NCBI GenBank assembly: GCA_900538305.1
Contig: UPXY01000012.1
Coordinates: forward strand, 1 to 59,179
Direction: 5' to 3'
Source of the DNA: an uncultured Collinsella sp.
GTDB lineage: Bacteria > Actinomycetota > Coriobacteriia > Coriobacteriales > Coriobacteriaceae
Length of the DNA: 59,179 bases
Shown: piece by piece, positions 25,462-34,281 of the stretch
How positions within the stretch are numbered: position 1 is the first letter of the stretch
Layout of the letters: each line of letters opens with the position of its first letter
Notes under the pieces: generated by a model
Told to the model about the DNA's origin: nothing
Databases searched by the model: none
The model's input: only the letters and a program-made list of their open reading frames with translations
Made by a program: the position numbers and the translations under genes

Positions 25462-26049
25462 ATGAAATCGAATGAAATCGCCCAGGTAGGTGTCATCGCC
25501 GCGGTGTATGCGGCGTGCACCCTCATCGCTCTGCTCTTTTTGGGGAGCCTCGCTTGGGGGCCGGTGCAATTCCGCGTCTCCGAGGCTCTCTGCGTGCTCG
25601 CGCTCTTCACACCTGCTGCCGTGCCTGGCCTTACGCTCGGGTGTGCCATCGCCAACATCGCCAACATCGCGTTCTCGGGCACGGGGATGCTCGGTCTCCT
25701 CGACGTCATCTTCGGCTCGCTGGCAACCTGCGCAGGGGCGGCGTTTACGTGGAAGATGCGGGGACGCCCTGCAGTCGCGCTTGCGGGCCCTGTCATCGCC
25801 AATGCGCTCATCGTGCCTGCCTACCTGCCTATTCTGCTTCAGGCGACCGGCTTTTACACCATACCGTTCACCTCGATTTCGCTCGACGGCGCTTGGCCGT
25901 TCATGTATCTCTTCGGGCTTGTCGCGACGGGCGTCGGAGAAGCGGTTATCATGTATGTACTGGGGTACCCATTAGGCAAGTCGCTTGCCCGCACACCGTA
26001 CTTCAAGGCTTCGTCGCCCTTCGCGCACGCGCGGGAATCCGTGCGATAG
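25462..26049 (+). CDS. QueT-type transporter (ECF S-component-like)
   Basis: A 195-residue membrane protein of five or six helices resembling the QueT family of S components, thought to carry queuosine precursors. The start IAQVGVIAAVYAACTLIAL and the segment GPVQFRVSEALCVLALFTP are characteristic. ATG 25462 is chosen, nine bases after AGAAGG; ATG 25456 is too close to that site. It would need the energising ECF module, and one lies at 37884-41036, though with its own S component. I find no preQ1 riboswitch upstream. Confidence 0.82.
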   Translation: MKSNEIAQVGVIAAVYAACTLIALLFLGSLAWGPVQFRVSEALCVLALFTPAAVPGLTLGCAIANIANIAFSGTGMLGLLDVIFGSLATCAGAAFTWKMRGRPAVALAGPVIANALIVPAYLPILLQATGFYTIPFTSISLDGAWPFMYLFGLVATGVGEAVIMYVLGYPLGKSLARTPYFKASSPFAHARESVR

Positions 26050-26121
26050 CCGGTGGCGGGCCGCCCCGCAACGGGGTACGCGCGCGGCCAGTGGCTCGTG
26101 AGCAGCAAGGGACGTGGTAAC

Positions 26122-27309
26122 GTGGGATCGGTCATCGTGATTCCTACGTATTGGGCAGACGATCATGCCGAGCCGCATGCGCCCGGCACGTATGACCATT
26201 CGACGTCGCTCAACGATTCTGCTCCCGATCTCGCCCGCTGCCTCACCTCGCTCGAGCAGGTGCGCGATGTCGCGCCCATCGCCCTGCTCGTCGTGTGCCC
26301 TATCTCCGCGACCACCGAGGTCTCGCGACGCGTGAGCGCCATCGCCTCCGAACACCCCGCGCTCGATATCACGGTTGTCACGAACACGATGGCGGCGCGT
26401 GTCATGGAGCGCGTCGAAGAGCTCGCTCCGGGCAACACGGGAGAGTGCGTATCGCTTCGCGGCTACGGTGCCATACGCAACATGGGGCTCGCCGTCGCTG
26501 CGATCTTCGGTGCCGACCAGGTGATATTCCTCGATGACGACGAAGTCGTGATGGGCAGCGACTTCATGGCGCGGGCTCGTTATGCACTTGGCCAGCAGAA
26601 CCGCCAGGGATTGCCTATCCTGGCGAAGAGCGGTTACTTCTTCAACAAGAGCGGGTCGCCGCTCGCAAGCGATGCGAAGGCCGGCATCACCACGCGCTGG
26701 TGGACGAAGCGCACCGAGTTCAACGCATGGATGCGCACGCGTCTGGCTGGGCCTCGCATATCGCGGTCGAATTATCTGTGCGGCGGCTGTTTCGCCCTGC
26801 ACGCCCGTGCGTACATGCGCGTCTCGTTCGATCCGTTCATCACGCGCGGCGAGGATCTCGACTATCTCTTCAACCTGCGCCTCCATGGGCTCGATGTGTG
26901 GTTCGACAATGCATGGGCAGTGCGTCATCTCCCACCGGCATCCACGCAGCACGCGCCGCGCTTCATGCAGGATGTGTACCGCTGGTACTACGAGCGTGCA
27001 AAGCTCGCCTTGGCCAACCGACGCAACGACCTCACCTCGGTGACGGCGGCGTCCCTCATGCCCTATCCCGGCCCTTGGATCTCGCCGGAAATCGAAGATC
27101 GTGTGAGCAAGACCGCGCTCGCGCGCGCTATCTTCACGCGGGAGCATCGGGCGTACTGGCGCATCTGGCGGCACGGCCGCGCGCGAGCGAAGCGCTATGC
27201 CGAGGAGCATCACGATATGTACCTGCGATTCCAAAGCTTCTGGCCTACTATCATGGACGGCCTGTGGCGCGATGAGCGCCTCGCGGAGATGCTCAAGGAG
27301 GCGAGATGA
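26122..27309 (+). CDS. Glycosyltransferase family 2-like protein
   Basis: A 395-residue protein with a GT-A-type nucleotide-sugar domain: GSVIVIPTYW at the N-terminus, GAIRNMGLAVAAIFG, and the metal-binding FLDDDEVV (about 136-143). The later CGGCFALHARAY and RGEDLDYLFNLRLHG match the acceptor side of GT2 enzymes. No membrane segments are evident. GTG 26122 follows AAGGGA; the frame extends up to 26053. Its last codon overlaps the histidine kinase start (ATGA), so the two are translationally coupled. Donor and acceptor are unknown. Confidence 0.8.
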   Translation: MGSVIVIPTYWADDHAEPHAPGTYDHSTSLNDSAPDLARCLTSLEQVRDVAPIALLVVCPISATTEVSRRVSAIASEHPALDITVVTNTMAARVMERVEELAPGNTGECVSLRGYGAIRNMGLAVAAIFGADQVIFLDDDEVVMGSDFMARARYALGQQNRQGLPILAKSGYFFNKSGSPLASDAKAGITTRWWTKRTEFNAWMRTRLAGPRISRSNYLCGGCFALHARAYMRVSFDPFITRGEDLDYLFNLRLHGLDVWFDNAWAVRHLPPASTQHAPRFMQDVYRWYYERAKLALANRRNDLTSVTAASLMPYPGPWISPEIEDRVSKTALARAIFTREHRAYWRIWRHGRARAKRYAEEHHDMYLRFQSFWPTIMDGLWRDERLAEMLKEAR

Positions 27310-28652
27310 GCTCGCGTTCCCCGCTCACCGCCCGCACCGACCGGCTTTCCGCCGTATGGATGACGGTCGTTGTCGGCGCACTTGTCCTGGCCGTGTACCT
27401 CCTGTTCCATCTTGCCGACGGCGAAGGGTCGGTGCCGTTCACGGTTGCCTGCGTGACGCTCGCGATTCTCCTTGCGGTGATGGCGTTCGGCCTGCTCAAC
27501 CCCGACCGCCTACGCTCGCAATATACCGAAGAAACCCTCTCGCTCGCCTCGGATATGCTCGAGGACATCAAAGGCGGCCTCTCCGCGGAGAGCGCCGAGG
27601 CCATCTGCCGCCACCTCATGCCCGAGACGCACGCAAGCACCATCGCGGTGACGGACGAGACGCACGTGCTCGCATGCGTGGGCGATATGGTGGAGGACTT
27701 CCCGCCTGGGTCGCTCATCCACACGCCCGCGACGCGCTACGTGATCGAGCACGGCATCGTGCAGTCGTTCACCCAGGCGATCGAGGTTAAGGGCGAGCGC
27801 GGCCGCAAGCGCCAGATTCCGGCAGGCATTATCGCGCCGCTTAAGGTGCGCGATCACACCGTCGGTGCGCTCAAGTTCTACTTCAAGAACACCCACGAGG
27901 TGAACCGAACGCAGTACGCGCTCGTTGCAGGGTTTTCCGAGCTCATCTCCACGCAGCTCGCCATCCACGAGCTCGAGCTGCAAGAGGAGCTTACTGCTCG
28001 TGCCGAGGTCCGCGCGCTGCAGGCGCAGATCAACCCGCATTTCTTGTTCAACACGCTCAATACCATCGCCTCGTTCACCAGAACCGATCCCGCCCGTGCC
28101 CGCGAGCTTTTGCGCGAGTTTTCGTCGTTCTACCGCTCCACGCTCGATAACTCCGGTTCGCTCATTCCGGTTACGCGTGAGATTCAGCAAACGAAACGCT
28201 ACCTCACGTTTGAGCAGGCCAGGTTTGGCGATGACCGCATCGAGGCGACGTTTACCGTCGAAGACGACGTGAAGGACGCGCCGGTTCCCGCCTTCATCAT
28301 CCAGCCGCTGGTTGAAAACGCGGTGCGCCATGCGATGCGCGACGAGGGTGCCCTGCATATCTCGGTGTCCGTTCGCGCGGCGGGGGAGAATGCGCTTACC
28401 ATCGAGGTGGAAGATGATGGCGTGGGCATGGACAAGGCGACGGCAACGCGCTTGTTCTCTGAATCCGCACGCGTCGCGAACGTTTCCGCCCCGCAAGGCG
28501 GCGGGGCTGGCGTGGCCATGCACAACATCTCCGAGCGCATCAAGCGCTTCTACGGCCCGAATTCGTTCGCTCACGTCGATTCCAGTCCTGGCAGCGGGAC
28601 GGTTATCACCTTGCATCTAGATTTATTGGGAAGTATCTTCGTTGACGGGTAG
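27306..28652 (+). CDS. LytS/YehU-type sensor histidine kinase
   Basis: A 448-residue kinase with two membrane segments (about 17-36 and 46-64), a GAF-like sensor region (about 80-220), the His_kinase motif NPHFLFNTLN (His245) and a GHKL ATPase domain (LVENAVRHAM, then EDDGVGMD). It phosphorylates the adjacent LytTR regulator. Relatives (BtsS, YpdA) sense pyruvate and control CstA-type transporters; a cstA lies at 43547. It overlaps the glycosyltransferase by four bases. Confidence 0.9.
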   Translation: MSSRSPLTARTDRLSAVWMTVVVGALVLAVYLLFHLADGEGSVPFTVACVTLAILLAVMAFGLLNPDRLRSQYTEETLSLASDMLEDIKGGLSAESAEAICRHLMPETHASTIAVTDETHVLACVGDMVEDFPPGSLIHTPATRYVIEHGIVQSFTQAIEVKGERGRKRQIPAGIIAPLKVRDHTVGALKFYFKNTHEVNRTQYALVAGFSELISTQLAIHELELQEELTARAEVRALQAQINPHFLFNTLNTIASFTRTDPARARELLREFSSFYRSTLDNSGSLIPVTREIQQTKRYLTFEQARFGDDRIEATFTVEDDVKDAPVPAFIIQPLVENAVRHAMRDEGALHISVSVRAAGENALTIEVEDDGVGMDKATATRLFSESARVANVSAPQGGGAGVAMHNISERIKRFYGPNSFAHVDSSPGSGTVITLHLDLLGSIFVDG

Positions 28653-28669
28653 AATAGTAGAGATAGATT
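28642..28669 (+). promoter_or_regulatory. Possible promoter of the response regulator gene
   Basis: TTGACG (28642-28647) and TAGATT (28664-28669) are 16 bases apart, overlapping the end of the kinase gene. It would allow separate expression of the regulator across the 120-base gap. Confidence 0.4.
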
Positions 28670-28772
28670 CGCCGCGGCGCGCGTTCACGATCTGCGCGTT
28701 CGGGGTCGCATTCGATAGTGCGCGGCCACCAAGGCTGTTCGGTTCTGTATAGGACGAAGGGAACACAAGGAT

Positions 28773-29489
28773 ATGCTACGTGCGATGATCGTCGATGACG
28801 AGGCTCCCGCCCGTTCTGAGTTGAGGTTCCTGCTCGAGCAGACAGGCAAGATCGCCTCGATTTCCGAGGCATCGAGCGTGCGCACCGCCATCGAGATGCT
28901 CATGGAGAACCGCGTCGACGTCGTGTTCCTAGACATCTCTATGCCCGGTGCGTCTGGCTTGCAGCTGGCGGAGGCTCTGCATAAGCTGAAGAATCCGCCT
29001 TCAATCGTGTTCGTGACTGCCTATAGCGATCATGCGGTCGAGGCGTTCGATGTCGACGCGGTCGATTATCTGTTGAAGCCCGTGGAAGAGGCACGGCTCG
29101 ACCAGGCGATCGAGAAGGTGCTCGCTCGCACGAAGCCGCAAACGGAAAGCAAGGTCACCATCGAGCGGATCCCGGTGGAGAAGGGTGGCCGCAAGGTGCT
29201 TATCCCCGTCGACCAAATTCGCTACATCATGGCGAAAGACGACTATTCTTGCATCTTCACCGACGATGACCGCTTCCTCTCCACGACCTCGCTCGCGCAG
29301 TTCGAAGCAAAGCTCTGCGACTTCGGCTTCTTCCGCGTGCATCGCCGCTACATCGTGAATCTAGCCTGCGTGGAGGATGTCGAGACGATTCCCTCCGGGG
29401 CGATTCAGCTTGGCATCACCGGCATGGAGGATCGCGTGCCGGTTTCGCGCCGTCGCGTGGTGCCGCTCAAGAAGGCTTTGAGCCTGTAG
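28773..29489 (+). CDS. LytTR-family response regulator
   Basis: A 238-residue regulator. The receiver domain shows MIVDDEAPAR, phospho-acceptor Asp54 (VVFLDISMPG) and the KPV switch lysine. The LytTR DNA-binding domain covers about residues 138-238 (IRYIMAKDDYSCI, then FFRVHRRYIVNL). Partner of the kinase just upstream. LytTR proteins bind pairs of direct repeats in target promoters; I did not recognise a clear site here. Candidate targets include cstA at 43547. Confidence 0.93.
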   Translation: MLRAMIVDDEAPARSELRFLLEQTGKIASISEASSVRTAIEMLMENRVDVVFLDISMPGASGLQLAEALHKLKNPPSIVFVTAYSDHAVEAFDVDAVDYLLKPVEEARLDQAIEKVLARTKPQTESKVTIERIPVEKGGRKVLIPVDQIRYIMAKDDYSCIFTDDDRFLSTTSLAQFEAKLCDFGFFRVHRRYIVNLACVEDVETIPSGAIQLGITGMEDRVPVSRRRVVPLKKALSL

Positions 29490-29492
29490 GGA

Positions 29493-30020
29493 ATGCGTAT
29501 GGCCGAGAGCGAAGCGTATATGGCGACAGATGCTGCCGCGAGCGCGCGAGAGGCGACGGTCGGTATGCCGAGGCGCGTTGACATCATCTCCGACACGCAC
29601 GGGTGGCTTTCCGATTCCCTGCTCGAAGAGCTCGAGGGCGCGGATCTGATTATCCATGCGGGCGATATCACATCCGAGATGGACTGGGAGCACTTGAAGA
29701 CCATCGCTCCCATACGCGCCGTGCTCGGCAATAACGATTACTACCGTGATTACGGGCGCGACGTGGGACGTATTCTGCGGTTCACCTATGAAGGACTGCG
29801 CTTCGTGGTTGCGCACTACCGCTCCGACCTGTTGCTCGACGAGGCAGATGTGGGGGTGTGCGGGCACACGCATCGCGCGCAGGTGCTCGAAGAGTATGGT
29901 TGCCTCGTGGTGAACCCCGGTTCGCCGACCTTCCCGCGCGGCGCGCGCGGTGCGACCATGGCACGGATGTACGTGGCGGATGGCAGCGTGCTCTCGACGG
30001 AGATCATCGACCTGGAATAG
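29493..30020 (+). CDS. YfcE/MJ0936-type metallophosphoesterase
   Basis: A 175-residue calcineurin-like phosphoesterase. The metal-site motifs are SDTHG, HAGDI, LGNNDYY, a His in VVAHYRS, and CGHTHRAQV, followed by NPGSPTFPR. Family members cleave phosphodiesters such as cyclic nucleotides in vitro. The first 25 residues before RRVDIISDTHG are not conserved, so a later start is possible. It begins three bases after the regulator stop, suggesting co-transcription. The palindrome at 30031 follows it. Confidence 0.85.
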   Translation: MRMAESEAYMATDAAASAREATVGMPRRVDIISDTHGWLSDSLLEELEGADLIIHAGDITSEMDWEHLKTIAPIRAVLGNNDYYRDYGRDVGRILRFTYEGLRFVVAHYRSDLLLDEADVGVCGHTHRAQVLEEYGCLVVNPGSPTFPRGARGATMARMYVADGSVLSTEIIDLE

Positions 30021-30030
30021 GGATGTTCCA

Positions 30031-30104
30031 CCAATGTAAATTCACCCCAGGGGTAATTTTGCATCGGTCGATGTAGAAAAACCCCTGGGGTGATTTTACA
30101 TTGG
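30031..30104. repeat. Long palindrome, family A copy 2
   Basis: Arms 30031-30066 and 30069-30104 pair at about 30 of 36 positions with almost no loop. The words GTAAA, CACCCCAG, TTTTGCATC occur in the same order as in copies 1 and 3. Its right arm overlaps the first codon of the truncated decarboxylase frame. Confidence 0.9.
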
Positions 30105-31399
30105 AGACGATGGATGAGGCGGGGTACCACGCCCTCGAGGTATGGGGCGGCGCGACCTTCGACTCGTGCCTGCGCTACCTGGGCGAAGACCCATGGGAGC
30201 GCCTGCGCACCATCCGCAGCCACGTGGAGAACGCAAAGCTGCAGATGCTGCTGCGCGGCCAGAACCTGCTCGGATACCGCAACTACGCCGACGACGTGGT
30301 CGAGGAGTTCGTCAAGAAATCCGTCGAGAACGGTATCGACGTCCTGCGTATCTTTGACGCGCTAAACGACACGCGCAACCTCAAGACCTCGATCCGCGCC
30401 GCGAAGGAGGCGGGCGGCGAGGTGCAGGCGGCCATCTGCTACACCACGAGCGACGTGCATACGGTCGGCTACTTCGTGGGGCTCGCCCGCGAGATGGCCG
30501 CCGCCGGCGCGGACTCGATCTGCATCAAGGACATGGCCGGCGTGCTCGAACCCGGCGTCGCCTACGAGCTCGTGAGCGAGATCAAGAACGCCGTGGATCT
30601 GCCGCTCGAGATCCATACGCATTGCACGGCGGGCATCGGCGAGATGACGCTCCTGCGTTCCATCGACGCGGGCGCGGACATCATCGACACCGCGATCTCC
30701 GCTTTTGCGGGCGGCACCTCACAGCCCTGCACAGAGTCCATGGCCGTGACGCTCGAGGGTATGGGCTACGAGACCGGCCTTAAGATCGACAAGCTCGAGG
30801 AGATCACCGCGCACCTTTCTGGCGTGCGCGCCCGCTTCAAGGCCGAGGGCGGCCTCAATCCCAAGGTCATGGAGGTCGAGCCCAAGGCGCTGCTGTACAA
30901 GGTGCCCGGCGGCATGCTCTCGAACCTCATCTCGAACCTCGCCGACCTGGGCGTTTCCGATAAGTACGACGAGGTGCTCGCCGAGGTGCCGCGCGTCCGC
31001 GCCGACCTCGGCTTCCCGCCGCTCGTGACGCCGCTCTCGCAGATGGTGGGCACGCAAGCTATGATGAACGTGGTTTCCGGCGAGCGCTACAAGGTGGTGC
31101 CGAAGGAGATACGTGGCTACGTGAAGGGTCTCTACGGCCGCCCGCCCGCGGAGATCTCCGCAGAGGTCCGCGAGATAATCATCGGCGACGACGAGCCCAT
31201 CACCTGCCGCCCGGCCGACCTGCTCGAGCCGGAGCTCCCCGCTGCGCGTGAGGCCGTGGCGAAGTACGCCAGGAGCGAGGAGGACGTGCTCGACTACGCC
31301 CTCTTCCCCGATCAGGCGCTCGACTTCCTCGGCCGCCGCGAGGACCCCTTCTACGACGTCCCTGTCCAGGAGGTCGAGGTCACCATCGACGTGGCGTAG
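30101..31399 (+). pseudogene. 5'-truncated oxaloacetate decarboxylase alpha / pyruvate carboxylase B subunit
   Basis: Encodes 432 residues of the carboxyltransferase of this family, which moves CO2 between biotin and pyruvate/oxaloacetate. Present are MDEAGYHALEVWGGATFDSCL, the lysine in CIKDMAG (143) and metal histidines HTHCT (172-174), then the conserved C-terminal domain. The first 30 or so residues, including the DxTLRDxxQS motif with a metal-ligand aspartate, are missing. Upstream of codon one (TTG 30101) is only a palindrome, with no Shine-Dalgarno. No biotin-carrier domain is present. It is probably inactive unless a start at ATG 30110 works. Confidence 0.8.
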
Positions 31400-31410
31400 C
31401 CTAGGTGGGC

Positions 31411-31527
31411 GTAAAATCACCCCAGGGTTTTTTACATCCATGCTACGAGAAAGCGGCTCCGAGCACATGTGCTCGGAGCCGCTTCGTGTTACCCGCCCTG
31501 GGGGATGTAAACCCTGGGGTATGTTAC
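31411..31527. repeat. Long palindrome, family A copy 3, with nested perfect palindrome
   Basis: Outer arms 31411-31440 and 31502-31527 share the family words GTAAA, ACCCCAGGG and TTTACATCC. Inside, 31451-31484 is a perfect 34-base palindrome (17-base arms, beginning AAGCGGCTCCGAGCAC). It separates the convergent decarboxylase and NfnB-like genes and may terminate both. Confidence 0.88.
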
Positions 31528-31531
31528 GTGG

Positions 31532-32938
31532 CTACTCTTCGCCCAGAAGCGTCTTCTTGATGCTCGCAGCAGCCTTTTTGCCGGCACCCATGGCGAGGAT
31601 GACGGTCGCGGCACCGGTCACGATGTCGCCGCCAGCCCAGACCTTCGGATTCGACGTGCGGCCATTCTCATCGGTCTCGATGAGGCCCCAACGGTTGAGC
31701 TCGACATCGGCGCAGAGCTTCGCGAACGGGTTCGCGCGCGTGCCGATAGCCGTGACAGCAACGTCGCAGGGAATGGCGAACTCGGAGTCCTGCACGGGAA
31801 TCGGGCGGCGACGACCGCTCGCGTCCGGCTCGCCGAGCTCCATGCGCTGCAGCTCGATCGTGGACACGAAGCCGTCCGGGCCGGGCAGGAAGCGCAGCGG
31901 GTTGCACAGCTCGAGAATCTCGACGCCCTCTTCCTTGGCGTGGTGCACCTCGGCCTTACGGGCGGGCATCTCGGCCTCGGTACGACGATAGGCGAGGGTG
32001 ACGTGCTCGGCACCCAGGCGCAGCGCCGTGCGGGCGGCGTCCATGGCCACGTTACCGCCGCCGAACACCACGACGTTCTTACCGTGGCGGATGGGCGTGT
32101 CGTACTCGGGGAACTCGTACGCCTTCATGAGGTTCGTGCGGGTGAGGTACTCGTTCGCGCAGTACACGCCGGGGAGGTTTTCGCCGTCGACGTGCAGGAA
32201 GCGCGGCAGACCAGCGCCCACGGCCAGGTAGAGCGCGTCGAAGCCCTCCTCATTGAAGAGCTCTTCGGCATCGAAGAGGCGGCCGGCCACAGAGTTGTAC
32301 TCGAAGTGGACGCCCAGCTCCTCCAGGCCCTTGATCTCGCGCTTGACGATGTCCTTGGGCAGACGGAACTCGGGAATGCCGTAGGTGAGCACGCCGCCGC
32401 CGGTGAAGAATGCCTCGAACACGGTGACGTCGAAGCCCTCGCGCGCGAGCTCGCCGGCGCAGGCGATGCCGGAGGGGCCGGAGCCCACGATGGCGACCTT
32501 GTGGCCGTTGCTGGGCTTGCACTCGGGCGCTTCGCCCACCTCGTCGGCCATGTCGCCGAGCATGCGCTCGAGCTGGCCGATGGCGACGGGATCGCCCTTC
32601 TTGCCGAGGATGCACTTGCCCTCGCACTGGTTCTCCTGCGGGCACACGCGGCCGCAGACGGAAGGCAGCAGGTTATCGGCCTTGATGGTGGAAAGGGCGC
32701 CTGCCCAGTCCTCCTCGCGGATCTTCTCGATGAACTGCGGGATGTGCACGCCTACCGGGCAGCCCTCCATGCACAGCGGCTTCTTGCAGTCGAGGCAGCG
32801 GTTGGCCTCGGCGATGGCGTCGGCCTTGGTGTAGCCGGTGTCGACCGGACGGAAATCGCGAGCGCGCTCCGCGGCCGGCTCCTCGTTCGCAGGGGTGCGG
32901 GGAGCGCCGATGTTGGGGCGATACTTTACTTCTGGCAT
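31532..32938 (-). CDS. NfnB/GltD-type NADPH oxidoreductase subunit
   Basis: A 468-residue flavoprotein annotated in many genomes as glutamate synthase small chain. Eight N-terminal cysteines (48, 51, 56, 60 and 95, 99, 105, 109) bind two [4Fe-4S] clusters. FAD-binding VGSGPSG (151-157) and NADPH-binding VFGGGNVAMDAA follow. It overlaps the NfnA-like gene by 13 bases, and no glutamate synthase large subunit is present. The pair therefore resembles electron-bifurcating NADH-dependent ferredoxin:NADP oxidoreductase rather than glutamate synthase. Confidence 0.88.
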   Translation of the reverse strand: MPEVKYRPNIGAPRTPANEEPAAERARDFRPVDTGYTKADAIAEANRCLDCKKPLCMEGCPVGVHIPQFIEKIREEDWAGALSTIKADNLLPSVCGRVCPQENQCEGKCILGKKGDPVAIGQLERMLGDMADEVGEAPECKPSNGHKVAIVGSGPSGIACAGELAREGFDVTVFEAFFTGGGVLTYGIPEFRLPKDIVKREIKGLEELGVHFEYNSVAGRLFDAEELFNEEGFDALYLAVGAGLPRFLHVDGENLPGVYCANEYLTRTNLMKAYEFPEYDTPIRHGKNVVVFGGGNVAMDAARTALRLGAEHVTLAYRRTEAEMPARKAEVHHAKEEGVEILELCNPLRFLPGPDGFVSTIELQRMELGEPDASGRRRPIPVQDSEFAIPCDVAVTAIGTRANPFAKLCADVELNRWGLIETDENGRTSNPKVWAGGDIVTGAATVILAMGAGKKAAASIKKTLLGEE

Positions 32939-33762
32939 GCGCAGTCCTCCTCATAATGCTTGATGGAAGCGGCCTCCTCGGCCTTGTAGCTGGCCTGGCG
33001 ATGTGCGAGGTCGTCCCAGTCGACGAGGTTCGCATCAAAGTCGGGACCGTCGACGCAGGCGAACTTCGTCTCGCCGCCCACCTCGACGCGGCAGCAGCCG
33101 CACATGCCGGTGCCGTCGACCATGATGGGGTTCAGGCTCGCGACGATGGGGATCTTGAATTCGCGGCAGGTGAGGGTCGAGAACTTCATCATGGGAACGG
33201 GGCCCACGCAGAAGACCGAGTCGATGGCGTCCGTCTCGCACAGGCGACGGAGCGGCAGCGTTACGACGCCCTTCTCGCCCATAGTGCCGTCGTCCGTGGT
33301 GACGAAGAGGTTCTCGAGGGGCAGCGCGGCGAACTGCTCGAAGAGGATAAGCAGGTCCTTTGTGCGGGCACCCATGATGACGGAAACCTTCTTGCCCTGT
33401 TCGCAGAGGGTGCGGGCTACGGGGTAGGCGATGGCGAGGCCGACGCCGCCGCCGATGACGGCCACGCGGTCGCCCTCAACCTCGGTGGGGCAGCCCAGAG
33501 GTCCGGTGATGTCGCGGATCTCGTCGCCTTCCTCAAGCTTGGAGAGACACTCCGTAGTCTTGCCGACGACCATGAAGATGAACTCGATCCAGCCCTCCTC
33601 CGGATTCCAGTTGGCGAAGGTGAACGGCACGCGCTCGCCCGTCTCGTCGATGCGCACCATGAGGAACTGGCCAGCATGCGCCTTCTTGGCCATCCTCGGG
33701 GCGTGGACGCGGAACTCGAAGACCTTCTCCGAGAACTGCGTCTTCTTCAGGATCTTGTACAT
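32926..33762 (-). CDS. NfnA-type FAD/[2Fe-2S] oxidoreductase subunit
   Basis: A 278-residue protein of the dihydroorotate dehydrogenase electron-transfer / NfnA family. It has an FAD domain (VPFTFANWNPEEGWIEF), an NAD-binding segment (VAVIGGGVGLAIAYPVA, about 100-116) and a C-terminal [2Fe-2S] site with Asp216, Cys221, Cys224 and Cys236. In NfnA this subunit oxidises NADH and bifurcates electrons with NfnB. It is the first gene of a two-gene minus-strand operon. AGAGAGGGGT precedes its ATG. Confidence 0.87.
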   Translation of the reverse strand: MYKILKKTQFSEKVFEFRVHAPRMAKKAHAGQFLMVRIDETGERVPFTFANWNPEEGWIEFIFMVVGKTTECLSKLEEGDEIRDITGPLGCPTEVEGDRVAVIGGGVGLAIAYPVARTLCEQGKKVSVIMGARTKDLLILFEQFAALPLENLFVTTDDGTMGEKGVVTLPLRRLCETDAIDSVFCVGPVPMMKFSTLTCREFKIPIVASLNPIMVDGTGMCGCCRVEVGGETKFACVDGPDFDANLVDWDDLAHRQASYKAEEAASIKHYEEDCACQK

Positions 33763-33893
33763 AGAACCCCTCTCTCAAGCCGAGCCGCGTCCGGTCGCAT
33801 GGGGCGGCGGGCGAAGCTCATGTGCAACCCATATCTGGCACGATGCGCGGGCTCGCGTCCGAGCGATGCATGCAGAACTGATTATAGCAATTT

Positions 33894-33922
33894 GGGTAGG
33901 GGTTTTAGGAGGGTTGGGCGGG
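33894..33922 (+). other. G-tract cluster, possible G-quadruplex
   Basis: Five G runs of three or four (33894-33896, 33899-33902, 33911-33913, 33916-33918, 33920-33922) lie within 29 bases, about 130 bases upstream of the nfnA-like start on the opposite strand. The rest of the 520-base gap between nfnA and pth holds the inverted repeat at 33998 and no gene I can support. Confidence 0.45.
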
Positions 33923-33997
33923 CAAAATGAGCCTGTGGCGCGACAGCTTGGCTGGAATGGCCGGCGCACTTTAGGGCAATCATTCCCAGATTGCGTC

Positions 33998-34115
33998 TAG
34001 TGAACAGTTTTAAGGTTACTTGGCAAGTAGACGACGGCGAGACGCCCTTGTTATCTACGCTTTCTCTTCTCATAACGGCTGTGTATTTTGCCAACCCCGC
34101 GAAAACTGTTCACTA
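33998..34115. repeat. Inverted repeat pair TAGTGAACAGTTTT
   Basis: TAGTGAACAGTTTT at 33998-34011 recurs inverted at 34102-34115, about 90 bases apart. Similarity continues beyond the 14 identical bases on the inner side (TTGGCAA occurs in both), so each side is a diverged copy of an element of about 40 bases. Confidence 0.6.
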
Positions 34116-34281
34116 CTCGCGATTTGGGAAGCTCTCGTCGCTCTTGGAAGGGATTGGCGGGACAGCGACATGCCTACGGGGGGTAAGCGCAGGCGGATGG
34201 TGGTGCCCCATTCTATCTACTGCCTTCTTGGCGAAGGTGTGCCCATCGCTCCGTCTGCCCCTCTTAGTTGCGGCGTTGTGG

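Noticed and set aside
30031..31527. Composite transposon around the decarboxylase gene
   Set aside because: No transposase and no target-site duplication is visible; only the flanking palindromes are seen.
31532..32938. Glutamate synthase small subunit
   Set aside because: No large subunit nearby, and the overlapping NfnA-type gene makes an electron-bifurcating pair the better reading.
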